Shown one piece after another: positions 9,804 to 18,460 of a DNA stretch of 64,000 nucleotides (position 1 is the first letter of the stretch; every line of letters begins with the position of its first letter). Source of the stretch: Paludibacter propionicigenes WB4 (GTDB taxonomy: Bacteria > Bacteroidota > Bacteroidia > Bacteroidales > Paludibacteraceae); contig NC_014734.1 in the NCBI RefSeq assembly GCF_000183135.1, forward strand, positions 2,418,001 through 2,482,000, read 5' to 3'. Made by a program: the position numbers and the translations under genes. Below the pieces are notes generated by a model that was not told the origin of the DNA, did no database searches, and saw only the letters and a list, made by a program, of their open reading frames with translations.

Positions 9804-9841
9804 GTAGAAATAAACAAACTAATATTTTTAATTTTTTCAAT

Positions 9842-11353
9842 ATGAAAACAATAAAAACATATATATACATTACAGTTGGTCTGATAGTCATCTCTCTATC
9901 GGCCTGTAATAACAATTGGCTCAGCCCTGCAGCCGAAAACCAATTGATCACACAGGATTCGACATTTCTGGTTTCTGCCAATGCTGAGAAGTTCGTAAAT
10001 GCCTGTTATAATCAATTGCTACAATGGCAAACCAGTTCATTTTCTTTTGTCGGTTACGCAAGTATTACATCCGATGATGCTGATAAAGGAAGTGATCCTG
10101 GTGATTTAGGTTCTGATAAAGATCAAATGGACAATATTACCTATACTTCAACCAGCGGATCAATAGGTGAAGGCTGGACAGGTAATTATAATGGAGTAAC
10201 TCGATGTAATCAGGCTATTGCTAATGTACCGAAATACAACATTGCAGATGCTCAGAAGACAAGATTTATAGCAGAAGCAAAATTCTTAAGAGCCCTTTAC
10301 TATTTTAATCTGGTACGTTGTTTCGGAGATATTCCTTTAGTAAATAAAGTAATAGATGCTAGCAGTGAAGCTGATTTGAACCTAGCTAATACCCGGGTTT
10401 CTAAGGATAGCATATATGCATTTATAGAAAAAGATCTCAACTTTGCAATCACTAATTTGCCTAAAAATACCGAGTACAGTTCAGCCGATTTAGGCCGTGC
10501 AACAAAAGGAGCTGCTACAGCTTTACTTGCTAAAGTGAGTATGTACGAAAAGAAATGGGCTCAGGCTTTATCGCTGACAGACCAAATTATAGGAGGTACT
10601 GTAGGTAGTTACGGTTTAGTTACTGATTATGCAAGTATTTGGAGAGAAGTCGGCGAAAACAGCAGAGAATCATTATTCGAAATTCAGGCGCGTGGGATTA
10701 CCCCTAATGCCGGTATTCAAGGGTTTGTAGATATACAGGGTGCCAGAGGCTCTATAACTTATCCCGATGGAACTTCAGGTATCAGCGGTTGGGGATTCAA
10801 TACCCCAAGTCAGGATCTTGAAAATGCTTATGAGGTTGGCGACGTGCGTAAAGCTGCAACCATTATGTATAAAGGACAAACTTTATGGGATGGAGCAGTA
10901 GTTGGTACAGATGTTGCTAATCCAAGGTATAACTACAAAGCATATGTAAGTAAGAAACTGGAATCGTTTAATGGAAATGATTGGGAATCAAACAAAAATA
11001 TCCGTGTTCTTCGGATGGGTGAAGTTTATTTGATTAACGCAGAAGCTGCTAATGAACTTACAAAAACATCGCAGGCACAAACATCGCTGAATGCAGTTAG
11101 AACCCGTGCAGGTCTCGCAAATACAACTGCTTCCAATCAAACCGATTTACGAACAGCAATATGGAAAGAGCGCCGTGTGGAACTGGCTATGGAATATGAC
11201 CGCTTCTTTGATCTGATTCGTCAAGGTAGAGCCGGAACTGTACTTCGTGCTTTAGGAAAAAACTTTGTAGATGGCAAAAATGAAGTTTTCCCTATCCCTC
11301 AAATTGAAATCGATGCAAGTAATGGAAAACTCAAACAAAACGCTGGTTATTAA
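9842..11353 (+). CDS. SusD-like glycan-binding surface lipoprotein (PUL 1)
   Basis: 503 residues. The lipoprotein signal VGLIVISLSACNNNWLSP places the lipid on Cys22. The body has the RagB/SusD pattern: an N-terminal TPR-like region with NQAIANVPKYN, FIAEAKFLRALYYFNLVRCFGDIPLV, a central ligand region, and the C-terminal RMGEVYLINAEAANEL, LNAVRTRAGL, WKERRVELAMEYDRFFDLIRQGRA and FPIPQIEIDASNGKLKQN. Such proteins bind glycan at the cell surface and close over the SusC barrel. It follows susC by 38 bp and is closed by a strong perfect-palindrome terminator at 11395-11424. Confidence 0.95.
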   Translation: MKTIKTYIYITVGLIVISLSACNNNWLSPAAENQLITQDSTFLVSANAEKFVNACYNQLLQWQTSSFSFVGYASITSDDADKGSDPGDLGSDKDQMDNITYTSTSGSIGEGWTGNYNGVTRCNQAIANVPKYNIADAQKTRFIAEAKFLRALYYFNLVRCFGDIPLVNKVIDASSEADLNLANTRVSKDSIYAFIEKDLNFAITNLPKNTEYSSADLGRATKGAATALLAKVSMYEKKWAQALSLTDQIIGGTVGSYGLVTDYASIWREVGENSRESLFEIQARGITPNAGIQGFVDIQGARGSITYPDGTSGISGWGFNTPSQDLENAYEVGDVRKAATIMYKGQTLWDGAVVGTDVANPRYNYKAYVSKKLESFNGNDWESNKNIRVLRMGEVYLINAEAANELTKTSQAQTSLNAVRTRAGLANTTASNQTDLRTAIWKERRVELAMEYDRFFDLIRQGRAGTVLRALGKNFVDGKNEVFPIPQIEIDASNGKLKQNAGY

Positions 11354-11394
11354 TTCTTATGAGCATCCTCTAAATACAAAATAGATGAATCGCA

Positions 11395-11424
11395 AAAAAG
11401 GGAAGGAAATTTCCTTCCCTTTTT
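11395..11424 (+). terminator. Intrinsic terminator after susD of PUL 1
   Basis: AAAAAGGGAAGGAAA (11395-11409) is followed directly by its exact reverse complement (11410-11424) ending in a five-T run. The palindrome is symmetrical, so it can work in both directions. It separates GH144-SusC-SusD from the downstream enzymes, or lets only part of the transcripts through. Confidence 0.85.
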
Positions 11425-11540
11425 ATTTTACCTTGATTTATCAGAAAATTACTTATCAATTCGATAAATGATAGCAGACAATATCCTCAGATTTTGCTTG
11501 TGCAACTCATTTATTTAGATCACGAAAGAATAAATAAATC

Positions 11541-13622
11541 ATGAGAAAGATCTTAACTATAATTTTCGCCCTCTCTATTGTAATTATACTTAATGCCCAG
11601 TCCAAAGTTGTAAAAGGCCAGATAACCGAATACGAAATCTCCACTGAAAAAACCTATCAGGTTACCGGCATCGTTTCGGACGAACAAGATAAGCCCGTTA
11701 ATCAGGTAAAAGTGATGGTGAAGGATGGGGTTAGTTCCGCTACAACGAATTCAAAAGGAGAATACAGCATCACGATTGGTGCAAATGATAAGGCATTGCG
11801 TTTTTATTATCCGGGAATGGTAATTACAGAATTGCCTGTCGGGATTCAAAACCTGCGGGTAAATTGTACTTTAAAAAAAGATCAATCCGATTATTCACTT
11901 CCAAAACATACAGCTCAGGCTACAGCCTGGTTTGACCCTAAAAACGATCACCCCAAAACATTTTGTAATCCGCTGAATATCGATTACAATTTCGAACCAT
12001 ATAATAAAGAAAATAAAATCTCTTGCCGCTCAACAGCCGATCCGCTAATTGTGCCATTCAAGGGAGTATATTATTTATTCAGTACCAATCAGGATGGCTT
12101 TTACGTTTCCAAAGATCTCTCGAAATGGAAATTCGTTTTCAGCGGATTTCAACGTAAACCAACCGACGATGACCAATGTGCTCCGGCCGTAGAAGTATCG
12201 GGCGATACCATCATGATGATTGGTTCTACTTATAAAGATCTACCGGTTTGGTACAGTACCAACCCCAAAGAAGGACGTTGGAAAAGACTTACCGAAACGG
12301 CTCTATTACCTCACTGGGATCCGGATTTATTTTTAGACGATGACGGACGCTTGTACCTCTATTACGGTTCCAGCAATGAATTTCCCATTAAAGTGGCGGA
12401 ATATGATCGCTCTACTTTTCGTCCCAAAAGTATTGTTCACGATTTATTCGGATTGAAACCCGAAGTACATGGATGGGAACGGTTTGGAATGAACAACGAC
12501 GATTCCGTTTCACTAAAGCCATTTGTTGAAGGGGCATACATGACCAAACACAACAACAAATACTATCTGCAATACGGAGCACCGGGCACAGAATTCAAAG
12601 TGTATGCCGATGGTGTTTACGTGGCCGATCATCCTTTCGGTCCATTTGTTTACCAACAGCACAATCCCTTCTCCTACAAACCGGGCGGATTTGTTTTGGG
12701 AGCCGGACACGGCGGAACATTTAAAGACTATTTCAATAACTACTGGCATATTTCTACCTGCATGTTGTCCTTGCGCGAAACTTTTGAAAGACGGATTGGG
12801 CTTTATCCTGCCGGATTTGATAAAGATGGTGTCATGTATTCAAACACAGCCTTTGGCGATTATCCGACAGCCATTCCTCAAAACACCGAAGATCACCAAA
12901 AAGGAAACTTTACCGGCTGGATGTTATTGTCGCTAAACAAAAAGACATCGGCTTCGTCGTCCGACAGTATTTATACTCCGGAAAATGCTTCCGATGAAAA
13001 CATGCGCACTTACTGGGCTGCAAAATCCGGTCAACCCGGCGAATGGTTTGCTATGGATCTGGGCGATGTAAAGCAGGTGAACGCCATTCAGGTAAATTAC
13101 TACGAACACAAGGCCAACCAGTTTGGGAAAGCTATGGATATATACCATCAATACAAAATATACAGCTCGACCGACGGCAACAATTGGGAACTGGTGGTAG
13201 ATAAAAGTGATAACGATATGGATGTGCCTCACGATTATGTGGAACTACGCCAACCTATCCAAACCCGCTATGTAAAAGTAGAAAACATACACACGGCCAG
13301 CGGTAATTTTGCTTTGATGGATCTGCGTGTTTTTGGAAAAGCTTCGGGAGTTATTCCTGAAGCTGTTCAAAAGCTAACCGTCAACCGGAGTAAAAGCGAT
13401 ACCCGCAATGCTATGATATCATGGAAACCGCAACAACGCACTTATGGTTATAACATCTATTTTGGCACTACAGCAGATAAACAATACAACTGCATCACAG
13501 TGTACAACGCTAATTCTTATGACCTCCGCGGATTAGACAAGGGAACATCTTATTATTTTTCCATCGAAGCATTGAGTGAAAGCGGAGTTTCCAATCGGTC
13601 GAAAAGCATTTTTGTAAAATAG
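11541..13622 (+). CDS. GH43-like glycosidase with N-terminal regulatory-like domain, CBM32-type and FnIII domains
   Basis: 693 residues. After a signal peptide (ending LNAQ) comes a carboxypeptidase-regulatory-like beta-sandwich (VTGIVSDEQDKPVNQVKVMV, about 35-115), then a five-bladed GH43/clan-F propeller at about 130-465. The three carboxylates expected of the fold are visible: Asp167 in STADPLIV (base), Asp260 in HWDPDLFLDDDG (pKa modulator) and Glu330 in PFVEGAYM (acid). A discoidin/CBM32 domain (about 470-590, YVELRQPIQTRYVKVENI) and an FnIII domain (about 600-693) follow. GH43 enzymes usually act on arabinose, xylose or galactose linkages, so it may trim side chains; its exact specificity is open. 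It lies between the SusD terminator and the GH3 genes, 44 bp before the next gene. Confidence 0.82.
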   Translation: MRKILTIIFALSIVIILNAQSKVVKGQITEYEISTEKTYQVTGIVSDEQDKPVNQVKVMVKDGVSSATTNSKGEYSITIGANDKALRFYYPGMVITELPVGIQNLRVNCTLKKDQSDYSLPKHTAQATAWFDPKNDHPKTFCNPLNIDYNFEPYNKENKISCRSTADPLIVPFKGVYYLFSTNQDGFYVSKDLSKWKFVFSGFQRKPTDDDQCAPAVEVSGDTIMMIGSTYKDLPVWYSTNPKEGRWKRLTETALLPHWDPDLFLDDDGRLYLYYGSSNEFPIKVAEYDRSTFRPKSIVHDLFGLKPEVHGWERFGMNNDDSVSLKPFVEGAYMTKHNNKYYLQYGAPGTEFKVYADGVYVADHPFGPFVYQQHNPFSYKPGGFVLGAGHGGTFKDYFNNYWHISTCMLSLRETFERRIGLYPAGFDKDGVMYSNTAFGDYPTAIPQNTEDHQKGNFTGWMLLSLNKKTSASSSDSIYTPENASDENMRTYWAAKSGQPGEWFAMDLGDVKQVNAIQVNYYEHKANQFGKAMDIYHQYKIYSSTDGNNWELVVDKSDNDMDVPHDYVELRQPIQTRYVKVENIHTASGNFALMDLRVFGKASGVIPEAVQKLTVNRSKSDTRNAMISWKPQQRTYGYNIYFGTTADKQYNCITVYNANSYDLRGLDKGTSYYFSIEALSESGVSNRSKSIFVK

Positions 13623-13666
13623 AAGGTATAAAATCCAATTCAAATAACATATAAAACAGACTATAC

Positions 13667-16027
13667 GTGAAAACAAGAATCTATCTTTTAGCAATCTGTT
13701 GCCTATTCCTTTCAAGTGTTTCTGCACAAAAGAGCAACAAGAAAAAGTCGAAGGCTGTTGCCGAAGTAGCAACACCTGTTTTGCCATCGGGCAAAGCGCT
13801 TTATTTCAAAAATGATCCTGCCATGGATCGGTTTATAACTGATTTGATGGCTAAAATGACCCTCGATGAAAAAATAGGACAACTCAATCTGCCTTCTTCC
13901 GGCGATTTCGTTACCGGTGAGGCTAAGAACTCCGACATTGGTAAAAAAGTGGAAGAAGGAAAAGTAGGTGGATTGTTCAATATTAAAGGAGTAGCGAAAA
14001 TTCGTGATATTCAAAAGGTGGCAGTTGAAAAAAGCCGCTTAAAAATTCCTATGATTTTTGGAATGGATGTAGTTCACGGATACGAAACCACCTTCCCTAT
14101 TCCGTTGGGACTGGCTTCCTCGTGGGACATGAACCTGATTGAACAATCTGCCAAAATAGCAGCGCAGGAAGCAACTGCCGATGGTATCTGCTGGACATTT
14201 TCACCCATGGTTGATGTGTCACGCGATCCTCGTTGGGGACGCGTTGCCGAAGGTTCGGGCGAAGATGTATACCTTGGCTCTCAAATAGCCAAAGCGATGG
14301 TTCACGGTTATCAGGGCAATAGTCTGGCCGATAAAAACACCATGATGTCTTGCGTAAAACATTATGCTTTGTATGGGGCTGTTGAAGCCGGACGCGACTA
14401 CAACACGGTTGACATGGGCCGACTGCGGATGTACAACGATTACCTTCCAACCTACAAAGCTGCCGTCGATGCAGGAGTTGGTAGTGTGATGGCATCGTTT
14501 AATGAAGTAGATGGGATTCCTGCAACGGCCAATCGTTGGCTTCAGACCGAAGTTCTTCGTAATCAATGGGGATTCGGCGGATTTGTTGTAACCGACTTTA
14601 CAGGCATTAATGAGATCGTGAATCATGGACTTGGCGACCTTCAACATGTATCTGCTTTGGCTTTAAAAGCAGGAATTGATATGGACATGGTGGGCGAAGG
14701 GTTCCTGACTACGCTGAAGAAATCATTAAATGAAGGTAAAATTACTCAGGCTGACATTGATCAGGCTGTTCGCCGTATTCTGGAAGCAAAATATCGTCTG
14801 GGATTATTCAGCGATCCTTATAAATACTGCGATTTGAATCGTCCTAAAACAGAAGTTTATAATCAGCAAAACAGATCCGTGGCACGTTCCATTGCCAGCC
14901 AGTCTGTGGTATTGATGAAAAATGCCAATGAAGTTTTACCGTTGAAGCAAACAGGCACGGTAGCCGTAATCGGTCCGCTGGGAGATAATCCTGAAAACAT
15001 GCCGGGAACCTGGAGTGTGGCCGCCAGACACAAAGAAGCTATCAGTCTGCTAAAAGGATTAAAAGAAACCATGGGCGATAAAGTAAACTTTGTGTACGCC
15101 AAAGGAAGTAATTTTGAATACGATGCAGAACTGGAATCGCGTTCTGCCATGTTTGGTAAAAACAGCTATCGCGATACTAGACCCGTAGCCGAAATTATCA
15201 AAGAAGCTCTGGAAGTAGCCAAAAAGGCCGATGTTATTGTTGCCGCCTTGGGAGAAGCTTCGGAAATGAGTGGCGAGTGCAGCTCCAGATCTGATATTAG
15301 TGTTCCCCAATCACAAAAAGATTTGTTGGTAGAACTAAAAAAATTAGGAAAACCCATTGTGTTGGTTCTCTTTACTGGACGTCCATTGGTTTTGAATCAG
15401 GAGAAAGAAATAGCCGATGCCATTCTGAATGTATGGTTCCCAGGCAGCGAAGCAGGTTATGCCATCTCGGATGTACTGTTCGGAAAGGTAAACCCATCGG
15501 GAAAACTTCCTATGACATTTCCACGCAGCGTAGGTCAGGTACCATTGTATTATAATTACAAATCGACAGGTCGCCCTGAAAAAGATGAAGATAAATTTGA
15601 AAAATTCAAATCGGTTTATTTGGATATTCCTAATTCACCTCTTTATCCGTTTGGTTACGGACTCAGCTATACTACGTTTAATTACAGCGATATAAGCTTG
15701 AGTTCTTCAAAACTACAGGGAAATCAAACACTCAAAGCCAGCGTAACCCTTACCAACACGGGAAAATATGATGGTGCAGAAGTCGTTCAGTTATACATCC
15801 GCGACCTGGTTGGAAGCATTACCCGCCCAATCAAAGAATTAAAAGGATTCCAGAAAATCATGCTCAAAGTAGGCGAAAGTAAAACAGTTACATTTGATAT
15901 TACACCCGAAAGTTTGAAGTTCTACAACAGCGATTTAAAATACGACTGGGAAAGTGGTGATTTCGAAATTAAAATAGGTGGAAATTCCAATGATCTAAAA
16001 ACCGCAACAATAAATTGGACTAAATAA
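13667..16027 (+). CDS. GH3 beta-glucosidase (first copy), exported
   Basis: 786 residues, starting at a GTG (13667-13669); no in-frame ATG lies nearby upstream and the following signal peptide (KTRIYLLAICCLFLSSVSAQ) fits this start. The GH3 N-terminal barrel shows MTLDEKIGQLNLPSS, FGMDVVHGYETTFPIPLG, DPRWGRVAEGSGEDVYLG, KHYALYGAVEAGRDYN and the nucleophile Asp310 in GFVVTDFTG. The alpha/beta sandwich carries GEASEMSGECSSRSD, the expected acid/base region, followed by an FnIII-like C-terminal domain. GH3 enzymes of the BT_3567 type release glucose from beta-1,2-gluco-oligosaccharides, which fits the GH144 partners. The nucleophile motif is TDF rather than the commoner SDW found in the second copy, hinting at a different substrate preference. 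Confidence 0.92.
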   Translation: MKTRIYLLAICCLFLSSVSAQKSNKKKSKAVAEVATPVLPSGKALYFKNDPAMDRFITDLMAKMTLDEKIGQLNLPSSGDFVTGEAKNSDIGKKVEEGKVGGLFNIKGVAKIRDIQKVAVEKSRLKIPMIFGMDVVHGYETTFPIPLGLASSWDMNLIEQSAKIAAQEATADGICWTFSPMVDVSRDPRWGRVAEGSGEDVYLGSQIAKAMVHGYQGNSLADKNTMMSCVKHYALYGAVEAGRDYNTVDMGRLRMYNDYLPTYKAAVDAGVGSVMASFNEVDGIPATANRWLQTEVLRNQWGFGGFVVTDFTGINEIVNHGLGDLQHVSALALKAGIDMDMVGEGFLTTLKKSLNEGKITQADIDQAVRRILEAKYRLGLFSDPYKYCDLNRPKTEVYNQQNRSVARSIASQSVVLMKNANEVLPLKQTGTVAVIGPLGDNPENMPGTWSVAARHKEAISLLKGLKETMGDKVNFVYAKGSNFEYDAELESRSAMFGKNSYRDTRPVAEIIKEALEVAKKADVIVAALGEASEMSGECSSRSDISVPQSQKDLLVELKKLGKPIVLVLFTGRPLVLNQEKEIADAILNVWFPGSEAGYAISDVLFGKVNPSGKLPMTFPRSVGQVPLYYNYKSTGRPEKDEDKFEKFKSVYLDIPNSPLYPFGYGLSYTTFNYSDISLSSSKLQGNQTLKASVTLTNTGKYDGAEVVQLYIRDLVGSITRPIKELKGFQKIMLKVGESKTVTFDITPESLKFYNSDLKYDWESGDFEIKIGGNSNDLKTATINWTK

Positions 16028-16091
16028 TAGAATTCCCTTGGTGTAAAATACAAATAATTTGACTTGCAAAATACACTAAGGAGATTAATAT

Positions 16092-16099
16092 TACCTTTG
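16092..16099 (+). promoter_or_regulatory. Candidate -7 box (TACCTTTG) before the second GH3 gene
   Basis: TTACCTTTGC matches TAnnTTTG and lies 40 bases before the ATG at 16139, inside a 111-bp spacer. TTGC at 16064-16067 is a weak -33 candidate at a somewhat long distance. It may give the second GH3 gene its own start. Confidence 0.45.
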
Positions 16100-16138
16100 C
16101 AAATAGATCATTAGTCATAGTAAATATCAAAATTAAAC

Positions 16139-18379
16139 ATGAAAAAAACAATTCCTCTTTTAATTCTCACATTTATCTGCTTAAGCATTTCCGGACAAAA
16201 GAAAGCTAATCCGGAACTACAAGCCGATGCGCTTATCCGACAAATGACGCTCGACGAAAAGATAGGTCAACTAAATCAATACTCCAGCGATTGGGAAAGT
16301 ACCGGAAAAATAACCGCCGAAGGAGACAAAGAAACTCAAATCCGACAAGGTAAAGTAGGTTCCATGCTTAATGTCACCGGCGTTGACAAAACAAGGAAGT
16401 TACAAGAACTTGCCATGCAATCCCGTTTGCATATTCCAATGATTTTCGGATTAGACGTTATTCATGGTTTCCGCACAACCTTTCCGATTCCGCTTGGCGA
16501 AACAGCATCCTGGGATTTGGCACTGATCGAAAAATCGGCACGTATTGCCGCCACCGAAGCGTCCGCCTATGGCGTTCAATGGACATTTGCACCCATGGTA
16601 GACATTGCACGCGACCCTCGCTGGGGACGCGTTATGGAAGGAGCCGGTGAAGATACTTACCTGGGTAGTTTGGTTGCAAAAGCACGTGTACACGGTTTTC
16701 AGGGAAATGGATTGGGTAATGTGGATGCCATAATGGCTTGTGCCAAACACTTTGCTGCCTATGGAGCTGCTATCGGCGGACGCGATTACAACTCGGTGGA
16801 TATGAGCTTACGCCAATTAAACGAAACCTACCTGCCACCTTTCAAAGCAGCTGTTGAAGCAAACGTGGCAACATTCATGAACTCATTCAACGACATCAAC
16901 GGAATACCCGCCACTGCCAATAAATACATTCAACGAGACATATTAAAAGGACAATGGAACTTTAAAGGCTTCGTCGTGAGTGACTGGGGAAGCATTGGTG
17001 AGATGATAGCTCACGGTTATGCCAAAGACAGCTACGATGCAGCCATGAAAGCCATTAATGCCGGCTCGGATATGGACATGGAAAGTCGCTGTTACCGCAA
17101 CAATCTGAAACAATTGGTTCAGGATGGCAAAGTTGATATTTCAGTAATTGATGAAGCCGTTAAGCGTATTCTTGTCAAGAAGTTTGAACTTGGATTATTC
17201 GACGATCCGTATCGCTTTTGTAATGCAGCAAGGGAAAAGAAACAAACCAATAACCCTGAAAACAGAGCGTTTGCACGTGAAATAGGAAAGAAGAGTATTG
17301 TACTGCTTAAAAACGAACCACTGAGTAATGGCAAAACTTTGTTACCTCTATCCAAACAAACCAAGACAGTAGCATTAATAGGTCCATTGTTCAAAGCCAC
17401 AAAGGCTAATCATGGATTTTGGTCTATCGCTTTTCCTGACGATTCTACCCGGATTATATCACAATATCAGGGCATCAAGAATCAGTTGGACAAAAGTTCC
17501 AGCATTGTATATGCTAAAGGTTGTAATATCAATGATAACGACAAAACCGGTTTTGCAGAAGCAATAAATGCTGCTAAATCGGCTGACGTGGTTATTATGT
17601 CGTTGGGCGAAGCGGCCGATATGAGTGGTGAAGCAAAAAGCAAAAGTAACCTGCAGCTTCCCGGTGTTCAGGAGGAGTTGTTGAAAGAAATTTATAAAAC
17701 AGGTAAGCCGGTTGTTTTATTGCTCAATGCCGGTCGACCTTTAATTTTCAATTGGGCTTCAGATAATATTCCGTCTATTCTGTACACATGGTGGTTGGGA
17801 ACCGAAGCCGGAAATGCTATTGCCGATGTACTTTTCGGCGACTATAATCCTGCCGGTAAATTGCCAATTTCGTTTCCTCGCACCGAAGGTCAAATTCCGA
17901 TTTACTACAATCACTTCAACACCGGACGGCCTGCAAAGGATGAAAACGACAAAAATTATGTGTCAGCTTATATCGATTTACAAAACAGTCCCAAATATCC
18001 GTTTGGTTATGGACTTAGTTACACTAAATTCGACATCAGCAACCTGAAATTATCATCCGATAAATTAAGTAGTGGAAATAAACTGACTGTTACGGTAGAT
18101 ATTGCCAATACAGGAAATTATGATGGCGAAGAAGTTGTACAATTGTATGTCCGCGACTTGGTCGGGAGTGTAGTTCGTCCGGTGAAAGAACTCAAAGGTT
18201 TTCAAAAGCTAATGCTGAAAAAAGGAGAAACCAAGCAGCTCACTTTCACTCTCACCCCGGAAGATTTGAAATTTTTCAATAACGAAATTCAATACATCAA
18301 CGAGGCCGGCGATTATGAACTGTTCGTTGGGAATTCTTCCGATGCAAGTTTAAAAGCAAACTTTAAACTAACCCTATGA
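16139..18379 (+). CDS. GH3 beta-glucosidase (second copy), exported
   Basis: 746 residues with signal peptide MKKTIPLLILTFICLSISGQ. Same domain order as the preceding gene: barrel with MTLDEKIGQLNQYSSDW, FGLDVIHGFRTTFPIPLGE, DPRWGRVMEGAGEDTYLG, KHFAAYGAAIGGRDYN and nucleophile Asp282 in GFVVSDWGS; alpha/beta sandwich with GEAADMSGEAKSKSN; C-terminal FnIII-like domain (PFGYGLSYTKFDIS, GEEVVQLYVRDLVGSVVRPVKELKGF). The two GH3 proteins are clearly paralogous but well diverged, so they probably split work by chain length or linkage. It is about 40 residues shorter than the first copy, lacking its Lys-rich linker after the signal peptide. Role: final conversion of sophoro-oligosaccharides to glucose in the periplasm. 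Confidence 0.93.
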   Translation: MKKTIPLLILTFICLSISGQKKANPELQADALIRQMTLDEKIGQLNQYSSDWESTGKITAEGDKETQIRQGKVGSMLNVTGVDKTRKLQELAMQSRLHIPMIFGLDVIHGFRTTFPIPLGETASWDLALIEKSARIAATEASAYGVQWTFAPMVDIARDPRWGRVMEGAGEDTYLGSLVAKARVHGFQGNGLGNVDAIMACAKHFAAYGAAIGGRDYNSVDMSLRQLNETYLPPFKAAVEANVATFMNSFNDINGIPATANKYIQRDILKGQWNFKGFVVSDWGSIGEMIAHGYAKDSYDAAMKAINAGSDMDMESRCYRNNLKQLVQDGKVDISVIDEAVKRILVKKFELGLFDDPYRFCNAAREKKQTNNPENRAFAREIGKKSIVLLKNEPLSNGKTLLPLSKQTKTVALIGPLFKATKANHGFWSIAFPDDSTRIISQYQGIKNQLDKSSSIVYAKGCNINDNDKTGFAEAINAAKSADVVIMSLGEAADMSGEAKSKSNLQLPGVQEELLKEIYKTGKPVVLLLNAGRPLIFNWASDNIPSILYTWWLGTEAGNAIADVLFGDYNPAGKLPISFPRTEGQIPIYYNHFNTGRPAKDENDKNYVSAYIDLQNSPKYPFGYGLSYTKFDISNLKLSSDKLSSGNKLTVTVDIANTGNYDGEEVVQLYVRDLVGSVVRPVKELKGFQKLMLKKGETKQLTFTLTPEDLKFFNNEIQYINEAGDYELFVGNSSDASLKANFKLTL

Positions 18380-18411
18380 TGAGAAGGTATTATCTCCAAT
18401 CATCTTAATAT

Positions 18412-18449
18412 ATTCGTAGCATCCTGATTAAACTCGGGATGCTACGAAT
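18412..18449 (+). terminator. Strong hairpin between the second GH3 gene and the second GH144 gene
   Basis: ATTCGTAGCATCC (18412-18424) pairs perfectly with GGATGCTACGAAT (18437-18449) around a 12-base loop, then TTTCT. It ends only 11 bases before the ATG at 18461. It may terminate, or act as a leader structure covering the ribosome entry site of the next gene. Confidence 0.6.
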
Positions 18450-18460
18450 TTCTAAAAACT

